DNA from: Oenanthe sinensis
Taxonomy: Eukaryota > Streptophyta > Magnoliopsida > Apiales > Apiaceae
Direction: 5' to 3'
Length of the DNA stretch: 64,000 bases
Assembly (NCBI GenBank): GCA_028671895.1
Contig: CM053800.1
Span: 7,027,886-7,091,885 of the forward strand
Shown: piece after piece, positions 21,684 to 34,298 of the stretch
Layout of the letters: each line of letters begins with the position of its first letter
How positions within the stretch are numbered: the stretch's first letter is position 1
The notes under the pieces: generated by a model
Database searches by the model: none
What the model was told of the DNA's origin: nothing
Seen by the model: the letters and a program-made list of their open reading frames with translations, nothing else
Translations under genes and position numbers: made by a program

Positions 21684-22718
21684 CTAACTATCTGAATACA
21701 AAGACTCATGCTTATACAAATCATAAGGGGTCCACAAAGCATCCAATGGACAAGGCTTCTTGGAATCTAATCTCAACCATGGCTTGCCTTTACCACTCCA
21801 GTGTAACAAACTAACTGAACCAGGATGCAGATCTCTACACAACCCTTGTAAATTATCACCACCAAGTCCATGTTGGTTCCATCTATGTTCAACTCCTTCT
21901 ACATTACCTGCAAACACAAGTAAAAAAGGTGGCAATGAACCCAACTCATAGATTCTATATCTCTTTTGTATTCTCATCCAATTCTCCAACTTCTCAGTGT
22001 ACCTATCTCTCCTCCACTTGATCAAATCAATTACCATCACCCCTGTATTGAAATAACATGGCTTTCTTGACCTGAATGTGTTTGCAAAAATAGGGTTTTG
22101 CCAGAACCTTGTAGTGAAGTAATGTGTGAAGTTTGCATGGCAATACTCTGGAGCACCAACAACCCTAGTGTTCAAGTTTATATTCCAAAGCTTGTGTATA
22201 TCATCAACTACAATCAGATCAGAATCAAAGTAAATGATTCTTTTTACTGTGGTGGGTAAAAGTTCAGCTAGGTAAATTCTTGCATAATTCAAAGGCTGAT
22301 CAAGTGCTCTACGAATAGATGATGAAATCTTGTTATTCACAAGATTTGTATCGAAATGATATATATGAAATTTAAGATACGGGAATGTAGTGAGAATAGT
22401 GTGTTGAAGTTCTGATCGGCGATGGGCTGCAAGAAAATGGAAAACTATATTTTCCGGGCAAGTTGCGTGTCTAAGAACCGATAAAACTCCGGCAATAGAG
22501 CCACGGAGATAAGTGGCATCAAGGGTCATGGATATATGGATTGTATGTATAGATGGGTTGGTGTTTGTTTTGGGACATTCTGCTCCATTTCGAAATGAGG
22601 GCGCTTCTTGAAATTTCGGTAGAGTTATGGTGGTTGCTTCTGCCGGAAAGTGTACGGACGGTGAGAAAAAGAGGATTAGGAAGAGGACGGTGGTTGGGAG
22701 GTGGAGTTGTGGTGACAT
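21684..22718 (-). CDS. GATL: Galacturonosyltransferase-like (GATL) protein, GT8 family
   Basis: A single-exon gene of 344 residues, the usual size for GATL proteins. The N-terminus has a hydrophobic segment at about 9-22 (TTVLFLILFFSPSV), consistent with a signal peptide or anchor for entry into the secretory pathway. Then come FQEAPSFRNGAECP (36-49), the DxD metal-binding motif in YFDSDLIVVDD (163-173), CYFNTGVMVIDLIKW (221-235) and the GT8 C-terminal motif HWSGKGKPW (306-314). GATL proteins are linked to pectin or xylan synthesis in the Golgi; the exact acceptor of this one is not known. All hallmark residues are present and the ORF has no break. The ATG at 22716-22718 gives the hydrophobic N-terminus directly. 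Which Arabidopsis GATL is closest cannot be decided here. Confidence 0.93.
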   Translation of the reverse strand: MSPQLHLPTTVLFLILFFSPSVHFPAEATTITLPKFQEAPSFRNGAECPKTNTNPSIHTIHISMTLDATYLRGSIAGVLSVLRHATCPENIVFHFLAAHRRSELQHTILTTFPYLKFHIYHFDTNLVNNKISSSIRRALDQPLNYARIYLAELLPTTVKRIIYFDSDLIVVDDIHKLWNINLNTRVVGAPEYCHANFTHYFTTRFWQNPIFANTFRSRKPCYFNTGVMVIDLIKWRRDRYTEKLENWMRIQKRYRIYELGSLPPFLLVFAGNVEGVEHRWNQHGLGGDNLQGLCRDLHPGSVSLLHWSGKGKPWLRLDSKKPCPLDALWTPYDLYKHESLYSDS

Positions 22719-23103
22719 TTTTTTTTGTGGAATGGCATGTGATTGTTTTTGGAAGAATGATATGATTGTGTGCAGAGAAAGGAGGGAGAAAAGGGAATTA
22801 ATTGAATAGTATTGTTGTCTTGTTTCATATTATAAAATTCTCCATTGTGATGCACTAAATTATTGGTTTTGTTTTTTTTAGTATTTGAGATTTTATTTCT
22901 TGACATCTTAGACCTTCTTATTATACTAAAAGAATTTATATTACGTTATTATTAAAATGTTACAAACTTTTCTTGAAAATTTATATTTCATTTTGAAAAT
23001 GTGATAAAATATCTAAATTCGGTCCCACTTCTATATAAGTTCGATCCACATATATATAAATATTTGTACAAAAAGTGGAAGAATGAATATTTGTAATTAA
23101 TTA

Positions 23104-23357
23104 CTTCATTCTTCCTTATTTAAATGTTCATTGTGACTTTTTTGGAGTCAAATTGAATAATGTTTGACTGAAAATAAAAAATTATTCTTTTATAATTTTA
23201 AAAAATTATAAAATACATTTTAAAATAGATTATATATAATTTTCAATAATATAAAATATTAATTTTTTTAATTATATATTATTTTTAAATTATATTCAAA
23301 AATGTGTTAATTTGACAAAACTAAAAAAAATGGATATCTAAATAGTAACGGAGGGAG
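23104..23357. mobile_element. Stowaway-like MITE (CTCCCTCCGT type end)
   Basis: The right end reads AACGGAGGGAG followed by TA. The left end reads TA and then CTTCATTCTTCCTTATTTAA. Reverse-complementing the right end gives CTCCCTCCGTTACTATTTAG, which aligns with the left end with scattered mismatches, and the match extends inward (TTTGGAGTCAAATTGA against TTTTGTCAAATTAA). A TA dinucleotide on both sides fits a mariner/Stowaway target duplication. Confidence 0.6.
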
Positions 23358-24855
23358 TAGTATGAACGTAAAAATGGATGACTAATGTGTAAAGTTTGAG
23401 AAAATACAGGCACTCATATGATATCTGTTTTTGGAATTAAAGTGCGTGAAATAGAATTTCATGTGAGTTGGAAAACGAAAAAAAGGAAAAACAAATTGTT
23501 TGTGAGGCGCCAGGCTGGAAAGGCGCGTCAAAATTATCGATTAATTGGTTTAATTGCGGCCGTGATCACGTGGTTGTGGGTGCACGGAATAGCTATCCAG
23601 TGCCGTACATGATTCAATCGTGCACATCAAATTTAATAATCGTGCCCGAAATTGAACGGTTTAGATCTCCCCACAATTTGATATAGGACGCAAATTTGGA
23701 AACACAAGTGCACGCTAGCGTGCTTATATCTAAAATAAGTGATGCTTGTTTTAAAATAATAATGTAGGACGTAAAAATATTATTATTCAATTGTAAAAGT
23801 TTTTTTTTGTTTGGAATTGTATACTTTTAAGTTTTAGTTTAGGTTAAAGATGATGAAAATTTATAAAAACAACAAAATAAAAAATATAATATATTTGCTA
23901 TTTAATTTAGCTCAACATGGACAGTAATTTATTAGTTTGCACAATCAACGCAGGGGAATGTGTGACGGACTGGTGGTCCGATTGTTTATACATAGTACAG
24001 TACATAACTTGAAAAGTTAAAACTAATTACTCATTTAATTATTCCTTTGCTCTTATAATATCACCGGATAATATGGAACTCCATTTGATGATAACAACTT
24101 TAGGTTGAGAATGACAAGCTTCCTAGATTTAGCATTGAGAATATCACAACACTATAAAAATCGATATATTTTAAGACATTAATGTATGAATACACACATT
24201 CATACAATTGGCCTCGTTCTAATTCTATAAATATTAAGAAAATAAAAAATAAAAAATTGAATGACAGATGATCGAGTAACAAACTTAATTTTAACTTTTG
24301 TACACACGACAAAATAATAAAAATTGGTACACACGACATAATTAATGAGATTGGAAATTGGGCCTTATGAATGAGTATCATACCTGGGCTGCACAGCCTG
24401 GACTTGGTACTGAAATTGGTATATATATATAGGCATATAACTATACACTTTTGGATCGACAATTGACAAAATAAACCACATGAAACCTGCGTATGTTGAC
24501 TATGCATCATTGCATCTAGTCTAGTACAATTCTAATGGACCAGCATCAGATCCTCTTTACAACGTTTTTAGTGTTTTGAGGAGAAACTTGAACCCATTAG
24601 AGTCTTAGTTGAGGCCAAGGTTTGCAGTTTACCTACATAAATTAGAAAAACACATTTCTCAAATGGAGTTATATAACTATGATTACATATTATTTAGTCA
24701 GTCTTTAATGATATTGTTAGAATATAATATACAGTATAATTCTAGTAAATATATCTACTAATATGATTTTAGGAAAACTGATAAGTTAAGTTAAGAGACT
24801 TTATTAGAGTTCTTCGCTAATGTATTTTGTATGAACCCTAAACCAACAATAATTT

Positions 24856-25026
24856 GGGCTCGTTTGCAATTTCTTAAAAATAAGTAATAAGTTACTTGTT
24901 TTTTTAAAATACATATTTTTACATTTTTTAAAATATTAATATTTAGTTTAAAATTTTAATACCAAATCTTATTTTCAAAATAAAAAACAAGTTACTTATT
25001 TTCAAAATAAAGAGCTCAAACACACA
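24856..25026. mobile_element. MITE with GTTTG-type inverted ends
   Basis: The left part GGGCTCGTTTG, then AAAAATAAGTAATAAGTTAC, pairs with the right part, whose reverse complement carries GTGTTTGAGCTC then GAAAATAAGTAACTTG. It is about 170 bp and non-coding. It is similar in style to 32626-32844 and 37481-37717. Confidence 0.5.
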
Positions 25027-26410
25027 CTTTATTTGGCACTTACCGGCTACTGCACATAATGGTTTTATTATTTTTATCTTAAAATTTGTTATTCTAGGAT
25101 GTGACCATATATCTGTTTGAGTATTAATAGCTCTTCCTAGCATGTTAGAATGTTAATAAAATTAAATTACCTGAAGACGATGTCAAACTCTTTTATCTAA
25201 TGCACTTTCGGTGAGGAAACATATCAATAAATGTACATGATTTATATATCAAGTCCATACACATTTAAGTTTTTGTACGTACTGGCCGGCGGTACTAATA
25301 AGTGATAACCAAAAGTAATAAATTTTAAATCAATTGACAGGTAGAAGATATAGAAGTAGCATCCAAAAACAATCGACTTCAACTCGACATGAATGATGAG
25401 TTGATGAAATGAGTATGGAGCTTGGGAGATGTGTCGATATACAAGATGCAATGAACAGCAAGGGACAGTGACTTGGCTAAAGGATTGGCCTAGTTTGTTT
25501 CAAAAGTTTGCATCAAATTTAATGGAGTCTAGGAAACATCACATGTCATGTATACATACTATAGTGTAATCAATCTAGCTATCTTTTATACATCAACAGA
25601 TGCCATATCCAAAGTTCCCCAAAATGTATCATACTAATGTTTCCGGCTTTAAGAACATATGAAATGAACTTAAATTTACATTACAAATCCAACTAGATCG
25701 AACCAAAGTTGTTTCAAGTGGTCCCTCGCTTCATTATTATCTCATTGTGTACCCCCTCTAGTATACTTGACTCTGCTTTGTACCTATGATGAGCTACATT
25801 GTTCGTTCTGTGTTTTAACCTGTATTGTATCTGCATATAGTTTTGAGTATTCTATAATATAATTTTCGACTTCTGATTGCTAGATTTTATACATGCATGT
25901 GTTTGCAGCTTAAGAGAATATCCAACGGTTTTCCTAAATAAATATATCTACCAATTATATAATATCACAATATACATTTTGGTGAAATCATTTTATTTAG
26001 AATGAATTTACAATTATATTTTTATGTTAATTCAGTCTCTAATTTACTATTTTAGCTTAAATATTTATACCCTTATACACATTTAATTAATTATTACTCG
26101 GAGCTCTTAACTCATGATATTTGAATATGCATACACGTCTCCATTTTCATTCTCTAAATCCTCAATCTTTAAAGATGGGGTATTTCAAAATATATTGTTA
26201 ACAAAATTATATAATTTTTCTGATAAACTTGAGATAAGTACTCAACTCGGATACGCAATGATGCCCATACTAAAAAAATAAAACTTTTTTAAGAGCAAAT
26301 ATTCCTTAAAAATTAATGTGATTATTGAATATATATTTTCAAATCATTAAATTGTACCCATAATTCTTAAAAAACAATACACTTAAATAAAATATAAAAC
26401 AAAACTCCGG

Positions 26411-26688
26411 CATCTCCAATCATAACTTTAAACACACCTTTACTTCATATTTTGCTTCAAAAATGAAGTAATTCACATCCAACAATCCATTACTTCATCT
26501 TCAAATATAAAGATAATTATTATGCAACTCCAAATTTGAAGTCATACTATACATTTGAAGTTATTAGTATTTTAATTACATCTCTCACATTTTATATTTC
26601 TATCTCTAACTCTAATTTTACATATTTTATTGTTATATATTGGGATAAAGTGATTTTGAAGTAAAATTTGAAGAAATGGTTGGAGAAG
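26411..26688. mobile_element. MITE with CATCTCCAA-type inverted ends
   Basis: The left end CATCTCCAATCATAACTTTA pairs with the right end, whose reverse complement is CTTCTCCAACCATTTCTTCA. The interior has several ACTTCAT or GAAGT motifs in both orientations. Boundaries and superfamily are uncertain. Confidence 0.5.
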
Positions 26689-28356
26689 AAATAGTAATAT
26701 GAAGTGAAAAATAATATGAAGTGAAAAATGTGAAAATTTGAAAATAAAATTATTTTAAAATAGAACAATGATCGGAGATCACCGTACATATTATCTAACA
26801 CGGGGTATATAAAAGAGTTACTTTTACCAGTACGGTGACTACCATCATTACTGGTGTGTTTATTAATGTGAGTAAGGTATACCACTCATCCTTACCCTAC
26901 TTGAAACATTTATTTCAAAAAATTTATCACTGCGATACATAGGCCTCTTATTACCATGATAGAATCTCTCGATTCGATTGAGATCTATTGACAGTATGTA
27001 TCGATTAAAATAGCGACTAGCCAGTGTAGCCAACTAGTCTCTCGGAGATGGTTAAAATATCGAAGCAACACATGTTACTTGTTTCGTACATACACCACAT
27101 CATAAACTTTGACGAAAAGGAGGTATGACTCGGTCTATGGGACATGAATGCAGTTAATTTCTAAGGGCACGACAATGCTTGTCTTCACAGATGAAGACTC
27201 AACCTGCGTATTAAAAACTCCCCATATTTGCGAACGCCGAGTGCTTCGCTGGTGTTAATTGGGGTTTGACTAATTAAGCTATATATATATATGTAGACAT
27301 ACACTACTATATATTAATTTGAACGTCCCCAGATGTTGACATTTATTTATATAATGACAATATTTGAGTTAGGTTTACTAGTGACAATAATAATTATATA
27401 ATGTTAATCTATCACATTTGAGGTACTAATAGAGTTTGTTATAAGTCATGTTGAGGGATAATTACAGTTCCGGAGTCGAGACAATATATATCAACTGCAT
27501 GCATTCTTCTTTGACTGAAAGCTTCGAATTCAAATATCGACAATTATATAAAGATGAGTATGACCTGCCGAACATCAACGCTACGTACCCATGCAAAACA
27601 CGGCAAATATATTATAGTGACCGAAACTAATTACTTTTCTAAATATGCGTGGTCTTTTTCTTAAGAAATCAATGGTAAATTAAATTCTAGATGTATAATA
27701 TACCTATATTATATTATACTGTATCTATCCTAATGCTAATTATAGATTGCAAACACCTTCATCTAATGTTATCAAAAAAATTGAAAATACAATTTAGTTT
27801 TTTATATTACTAATAATATATGTAGTACAAATAATAATATACTATAATTTGAGACTTTATAGTTATATATCTTTGATATCTTAAAACAGACCCATAATGT
27901 ACGGGTTAATAATTTCTTCTGTTATTACTTCTTCTTTCCATTTTATTTAACGTCGCTAATATACATTATTATTAATTAGTATACCTTTCCCACCAAATTA
28001 GTGACTGAATGACTGTCATAACTGCACACCGTAATTTATAATCGTTCAATTACGAAATTGTGATTGTTATTTCAAATTTCACGAAATTGTTAACGATAAT
28101 GGTATCTTAAAATATATAAATAAAATGTATTAGATGTTAGTAATATTAACGTTAAACTAAATCATGATAAAAATATACAAATAAATAACTTATATATGTG
28201 ATTTAATATAGGTATGTTAATATTTAATTAAATATGTTATGTGATAATTTGTATTAATGAACTTACCAAAATTTTGAATATTCATTCAAATTTTTATTAA
28301 TGAGTTTACCATAAATGTTTTGAATAGCATTAATAGTAATTAAAGACTTAAAATTA

Positions 28357-28800
28357 CACTATAAGGAAAACGTCTAAAACCGGCCGCCCAAATCAGTCGA
28401 TTATGACTGATTTCGATCGGTTTAATGATTAAAACTGACCAACGGGGACAGTCGGTTTTCACCTCATCAGTTTCAATGGTTGATCAGGTATAACGGTCAT
28501 AACCGACCGATGTGACCACAACATTGGTCGGTTATGAGACTTCCACTTTTATTAGATTTGGGCCCACGGATGCCACATGTCTGCCACTAACCTTAAATTG
28601 ACCGCCTATTCGATCGATTATATGTCCACTAAAATCGATTGATGCCACGGTCGATTATGACATGAGAAGTTGAAGTATTATAACCAACCGATGTACACAT
28701 CAGTCAGTTTTCTAACAGACTAGTTCCAAAATTTTAGGGAAGAGACATAACCGATCGACTTAAGCCGACCGTCCAAATAAAGAAATCGGTCGGTTTTATG
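28357..28800. mobile_element. CACTA-type transposon end with sub-terminal repeats
   Basis: CACTATAAGGAAAACG at 28357 matches the classic CACTA terminal motif. It is followed by about 440 bp dense in short direct and inverted copies of GGTCGGTT/AACCGACC and relatives such as CGATCGGTT and ACCGATCGAC, as expected for CACTA sub-terminal transposase-binding repeats. I cannot find the opposite CACTA end nearby, so this may be a solo end or a decayed element. Confidence 0.6.
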
Positions 28801-30829
28801 AAGGAATCAATTTCTATAATTAAGAATGAGTTTATAATGAATATGGATCCTTTACAAACCAAAATATGAATACAAAACCTAAAAATTGATAGTACATGAG
28901 TCAAATTTAAGTTAAAATTTTATCTGAACCTTAATATGGATACCAAATTTTAGGAATTAGCTATGCAGCAATTTATAATATATGATAAATAAATAAATAT
29001 AGTCAACTTGCATCTATATTCTCAGCATGTACTCGTAGATGTTTGGAAGTAGTAAAAGCACTATGTTATTTTTTTGTTATTTTCTAATATTCCGCCTAGA
29101 CTCGGACTTAGACTATCATCATCACCATCATACAAGCTATCCAGAAGAAAATATCATGAGCCAACTAATTGTTCAGCAAATAATCATGTGGCCAGATTCA
29201 GTACGTACGTTATAGTAATTCGTTTGGACAGTTGACAATTAATTTATCTTCCCCCGTTCAATATATGCAATGAGTCGAGGGGTTAAATAAAATATAAACA
29301 AATAAATTAAATTAATTAATTTTTGTAATATAATTAACTTTCTTTCATTTCTCTAAAATGATCATTTCAAAATTGTTCCGTTTTCTCGTTAAAAAACATG
29401 TTTTAAATCTTTCATTTTATTTCGAAACCTGATTTTAACAAGTTCATAACCGAAAATCTTTTCTCAACTATTTTAGCTACAATTAACAGGACCATTGCTA
29501 ACTTGAGCAGCATATAAAACTGTTGGAGAACTGTTCATTCGAGAGAAACTCGACCGAAGATTGAAATTATAATAGGTCTACAAATATGAAAAAGCAATTA
29601 GGGAAAAATGAAGCAGGAACTTCGAAGCGTTTTTTTTGTTGGTGGCTAGAAGAAAAGTTAGTGAAGTAAAAGAGAGAAAAGAATACTGATTGAATCTCAT
29701 TTTTTTGATCTTCTAGTCTTTGTTCTGAGAGAGTTCAACTATTCTCATCCTTTTAAAAAATTTGTTTACCATTGCTTCTCATATCATATTAGCGAAATAG
29801 TGAGTAAACTGATGGTCATGTACCACAAATGCAGTAAGGTAAAATGTTGTGAGCCGAACCTGTTAATATTGATATTGATATGTGAAATTTTGTCCTTACC
29901 ATTAATTATGTTGTATATACATATACCTTTTGAAATATGAAAAGAGGGGTTCAATTCACCATATATATATATATATATAAACATTTTTCAAATTTTAAAT
30001 CTGAAGTACCCTTTTCAATAAGTGATTTTTTTTTTAATAAGAAGTCGAAAGTTATTTTTACTAAAGTTTCCAATGTTATTATGAATTTACAAGTAAATGA
30101 CACAATATTATTATCGAAGAAATTCCTTTCCAATCTTCTCGAACTACCCATCTTTTGAATATTTGATGTAACATTTAGCTGGTACGTACCCGCAAAACTT
30201 TAGGTAACAATAACTTACAATAAACCTAAATATATGTGCACTTTACATTAATTAGAACCTTTTTTTCAGTTAAATAAAGTTATACGAGTACTTGTTAATC
30301 TGAATTTTTAAAATTATTTTTGATACTCATATTTTTCTTATGATTCAGAGGGATGTTGATTTTTTCCCTATTTTTTGTCAGGTCTTTTTTTTCTTCTCTC
30401 CCCTTTTTATCTCTCTTTTTCATGACTCATGAGCCACTTTAATTAGTTCTCGGGATTCTGCAAACTGACTAGATGTAAGAATTTCACCAACTAGCTAAGG
30501 TCATGTATAAGTGACATGCATCAAGTATGTGTTACTTTAACTACGAGTTAAAAAAAAGATTTATTTGTGGTTGATGCTGTTTTTTGAATCGTAGATAAAG
30601 AATTTAAGGATTACAAATTGTAATGTTTACGGTCATGGGAGCCATCACTAAGTGAGGATGCATTAATAAGTGTGTATAAAATAATTATGATTATACTCTA
30701 ATGCAATCGAAGTTAAAAAAACGCTCTTGATTCTTAAGCGTACGAACGTTATGATTTTTCGATAGGTTTAGGCATCTAGATAACATTGACTATGATTAAA
30801 ACTAGCTAGATCTGACTTGAATGTACATT

Positions 30830-30869
30830 AATATGAGTCGTTTATGTTCAAGACAGTAAGGAATAATTT
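30830..30869 (+). repeat. Dispersed 40-bp repeat, copy 1
   Basis: AATATGAGTCGTTTATGTTC and the following AAGACAGTAAGGAATAATTT recur with few changes at 31716-31755. The flanks differ. Confidence 0.6.
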
Positions 30870-31715
30870 GGATCTTGGTGCACCATATAATTACAAATTA
30901 CGGAACGCGCTATATTGTCAAAAATAAGTAGCAAGTCTAAAATGTAACAATACTACTACGCGATTTCAAGTCCACGATATTTGGCATTTTGTGCTTGACT
31001 TCATTTACCCATATTTATCGCACACATCTATAAACTTATCTTTTAGATCCCACTTAAATATATTTTTTTATAAAAAAGAAAAGTAATTTAATCCGCCTTG
31101 CAACGAGTTGAATTGGTCCACGAAGATTATTGATTATCTTCAAGTAACAGAAAGAAACAGAACATGTATGTAACGGGTGATGTGCCAACTACAACTCTAC
31201 AAACCAAGTGGCCAAACTGATTTGACTTTATTTATTTGATATTATGTGACACAATGGAGGTTTATCAAATTAGCTGGCGCTTGCCATGTCGGCAACATAG
31301 CCAAGTGTGCTAAACTGTTTTTAAATTTATTATATATAAATATTAATTTTATGGTAACGATAAAATATATATTGGCAGAGGGCGTCGTAATTCCATATAC
31401 AACTTTTTAATATTTTAACATGTTTTTATACTTTCATAAAAAATAGTATTTCTATTTTTATTAACATGTGCTTCCGTTAGTATATTTAATTACAGAAATA
31501 ATATTTTTTTATAAATATAATGTGGATGATGATAATACACCCGTTGGTTTCCCTAATCCAACTCTATAAAACAAGCAACCAACAGTGTGGAATACTATTA
31601 GCTATAGCCTACATGATCATTTATACGGTAATTTGTCAGCACCATCTGGTCCCAACCTTTCAACTTGCCATAGGAGTATCGTGCAAATACAAACACTCTA
31701 TATTTGTGTGTAATC

Positions 31716-31755
31716 AATATGAGTCGTTCATGTATAAGACATTAAGGAATAATTT
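31716..31755 (+). repeat. Dispersed 40-bp repeat, copy 2
   Basis: AATATGAGTCGTTCATGTAT and AAGACATTAAGGAATAATTT match 30830-30869 at roughly 36 of 40 positions. Confidence 0.6.
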
Positions 31756-32625
31756 CAGAAATTATTTGTTGCGTGCCTAATTAGTTTGTTTTTTTAATCC
31801 TACGGCTACATAAATAGTGATATGGCTTTCGATCATATATTGGAAAAATATTATAATATATCTTTAACTCTATTTTAAGTTCTAATTAATTAAATTAAGG
31901 GATGTATGGAATCGTAGTCAAATTACAAAAAGCGTTACCAAAGTTTCCGCTTATAGTCAAAAGAATGAACTTTCTTTGTTTGCCACTACAGTTGCCAGAA
32001 AGCCTAGTGGCTCAACTCCAAACTACTCTAAATATTCGCTTGTTTTCTGCGAAACAATGACCAGGTTGTATACCAGTATCTCTCATTCTAATTTTTATCA
32101 ATATTAGTATAATTTCTCAGACTCTTCTCCTCCACAATATATTTCAGGGGTCAAATCTCGTTGTATTTAGTTTAAAATTCTTCTCGGACATCAGCGATCA
32201 CGTATGCTTTAATATTCAGCGTACAAGATTTTCGTAAGAAAAAATTTAAATTTAATTATCTCGTTACGAAATATTCGGGGCTGTGTATTTGCTAATATAC
32301 GTAAATTTAGAGTATATATGTGCTAATATATATAAGTATATTCACTCAGAAATATCAAATAGTTCAAGCTAGTGGTATTTTAGCAAAGGAAAAAAATAGT
32401 TCAAGTGGTGTGAGGACGTGGTATATGAGCTGGAACGAGTAAGAGGATAAGCATAGCAAGTAGAATGAAAATTAAATTTTGTCTACACGGGATATATATA
32501 CATTTTTAATGGCTATAGAGGCCAAGAGAGAAGTTAGAACAATTTGTATTTGCTTACCTAAAACATACATTTCAATCATAACTATATATCTTTGCGATGG
32601 CTTCGATTTATGCAGCTAATTTATT

Positions 32626-32844
32626 GGCCTGTTTGGCCTACCTTAAAATAAATCCTTTTGGACTTATTTTCGGGTAAAAATTTCATATTTTGATAAATAT
32701 TTTTTATACAAATATTTAATGTATATTTGAGATTCTATAAGTTGCAAAAAAAAGTTAACTTTTTTCAGAAAAAAGTTAGGAATCTCTAACTTTGTCTTAA
32801 AATAAGTTGACTTATTCTGGAAAAAAGTTCCCCCAAACACTCCC
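32626..32844. mobile_element. MITE with GTTTGG-type inverted ends
   Basis: The left end GGCCTGTTTGGCC and the right end, reverse-complemented GGGAGTGTTTGGGGG, form an imperfect TIR. Inside, AAAATAAATCC and AAAAAAGTTAAC stretches pair with later TTAACTTTTT and ACTTATTCTGG segments. It is about 219 bp and non-coding. Confidence 0.5.
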
Positions 32845-34089
32845 TATATCTATCCTGATAGTTGTGGCTAATTTTCAAAATATAATGTATATCCAAAATG
32901 AATAGTTTCTTTTCATTAGATGATTGCTTAGACCTAATTAAAGATTAAAGTGAAGCCCTAATTGTCTAGCTACATTCTTGGAGAGCTGTAATACCAATGA
33001 GTATATATAATATAACCTACGAAGTAGGTGAAAATTTGGGGAAACGGATGGCAACTGTAATTTTGAAAAGTGACGCAAATATATTGACATATATATACTG
33101 ACATCACGAAGTAGATAATGATTTAATCGTAGTTCACGTATAACAAGTTAAGAACTAAGAAGGAGAGTGTGGCATTCGTTCCGCCACCTTTCGCAATTAA
33201 ACTCACTTTAAAAATTTTATTAATTTTTATCCTGAGCAGCCTGCAGTTTTCTCCAAGTGGCCGACTAACTTGATTTCAAAATTAGTTTCGAATGAATAAA
33301 TTAAATGGTTTATCGTTTTCAATAAATTGTATCGATTTGTGCTATAATTCCACAAAATTGTCTCTATTTACCATTGTTGCGTACTTGCGTGCATGTTTCT
33401 ATGTCACCATCGTTTTTAGTTTTTCAGTTTTAAACCAAAGTATAGTCATAACTTAATATCAACAAACATATTTTATTGAATCCACTTTGCTCGTAAAGTA
33501 AAATATGTAAAATAATGAAACATCCGATATTATTAAAGTTGTTTAAAACAAAGAAGAAAATTCCGTACGCGTGCTGACTCGAACGTTTGCAAAAAGAAAT
33601 TGAGGATAGATCACATGATTTATAACTATGAGACACTTTATCAATTTAAGTTACATGAGAACATAAACCACCAAAGGAAATCGATCGAGCAACAAATAAT
33701 AGAGGGGCGCAGGGGTCCATTAAGAATAATATATTTTGTGGCCTCTCGCAAAATAATAAAATGTGTTTATGATGCAGTGGTGGCCTATTTCTCCCCAGTT
33801 TCTCCCTGCATAAACCAAACAACTTATATATAATAATTTCCCACTTGTGAGGAGTGAACTGGAATTAACAAAATCATGCAATATTATAAATAAAAAGACT
33901 ATAAGAGACACCGTATCATTTTTACATTAAAAAGATGCCGTTCTCTATTCCCTAACAGAACACAAAAATATTGCATGCCCTATCCATAAATAATGCAAAT
34001 TAGAGCAACAAATTTATCATTATGAAGCTGCTATATACATGGATTCTCTTCGATATTAAGGGATTCTTCAAGTAGGGTCAATATAAGTA

Positions 34090-34298
34090 CTCCCGGGATC
34101 CTCTTTTATTTGATAAATTTTTATTTATTATAATTTGTTAATATTAATTCTTTAATTTAAAAAGTTTTAATATAACTTTTATTAATATGTATATTAAATA
34201 ATATAATAATTATGAATAAAAGTGTAATAATATTATAATATTTAATTTTTCTTATATCTACGAAAATTTTAAAATAAACTATTAAAAGAAGTGATCAG
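34090..34298. mobile_element. Stowaway-like MITE (CTCCC-type end)
   Basis: The left end is TA then CTCCCGGGATCCTCTTTTAT. The right end, reverse-complemented, is TACTGATCACTTCTTTTAAT. The next bases also pair (GATAAATTTTTATT against AGTTTATTTTAAA). TA lies on both sides. Confidence 0.45.

Larger units (their letters stand above)
22719..28356. other. Gene-poor AT-rich region upstream of GATL
   Basis: The first few hundred bases should hold the GATL promoter; AT-rich TATA candidates lie at about 22827-22840 (minus strand). Beyond that I see no protein-coding gene, only MITEs listed separately and simple AT repeats. Confidence 0.4.

Noticed and set aside
29959..29980. (AT)n run as a possible functional element
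   Set aside because: It is a plain microsatellite in AT-rich intergenic DNA.
31520..31780. 86-residue ORF in the gene-poor region
   Set aside because: It has no family resemblance, no gene-like context, and overlaps one copy of a dispersed repeat.
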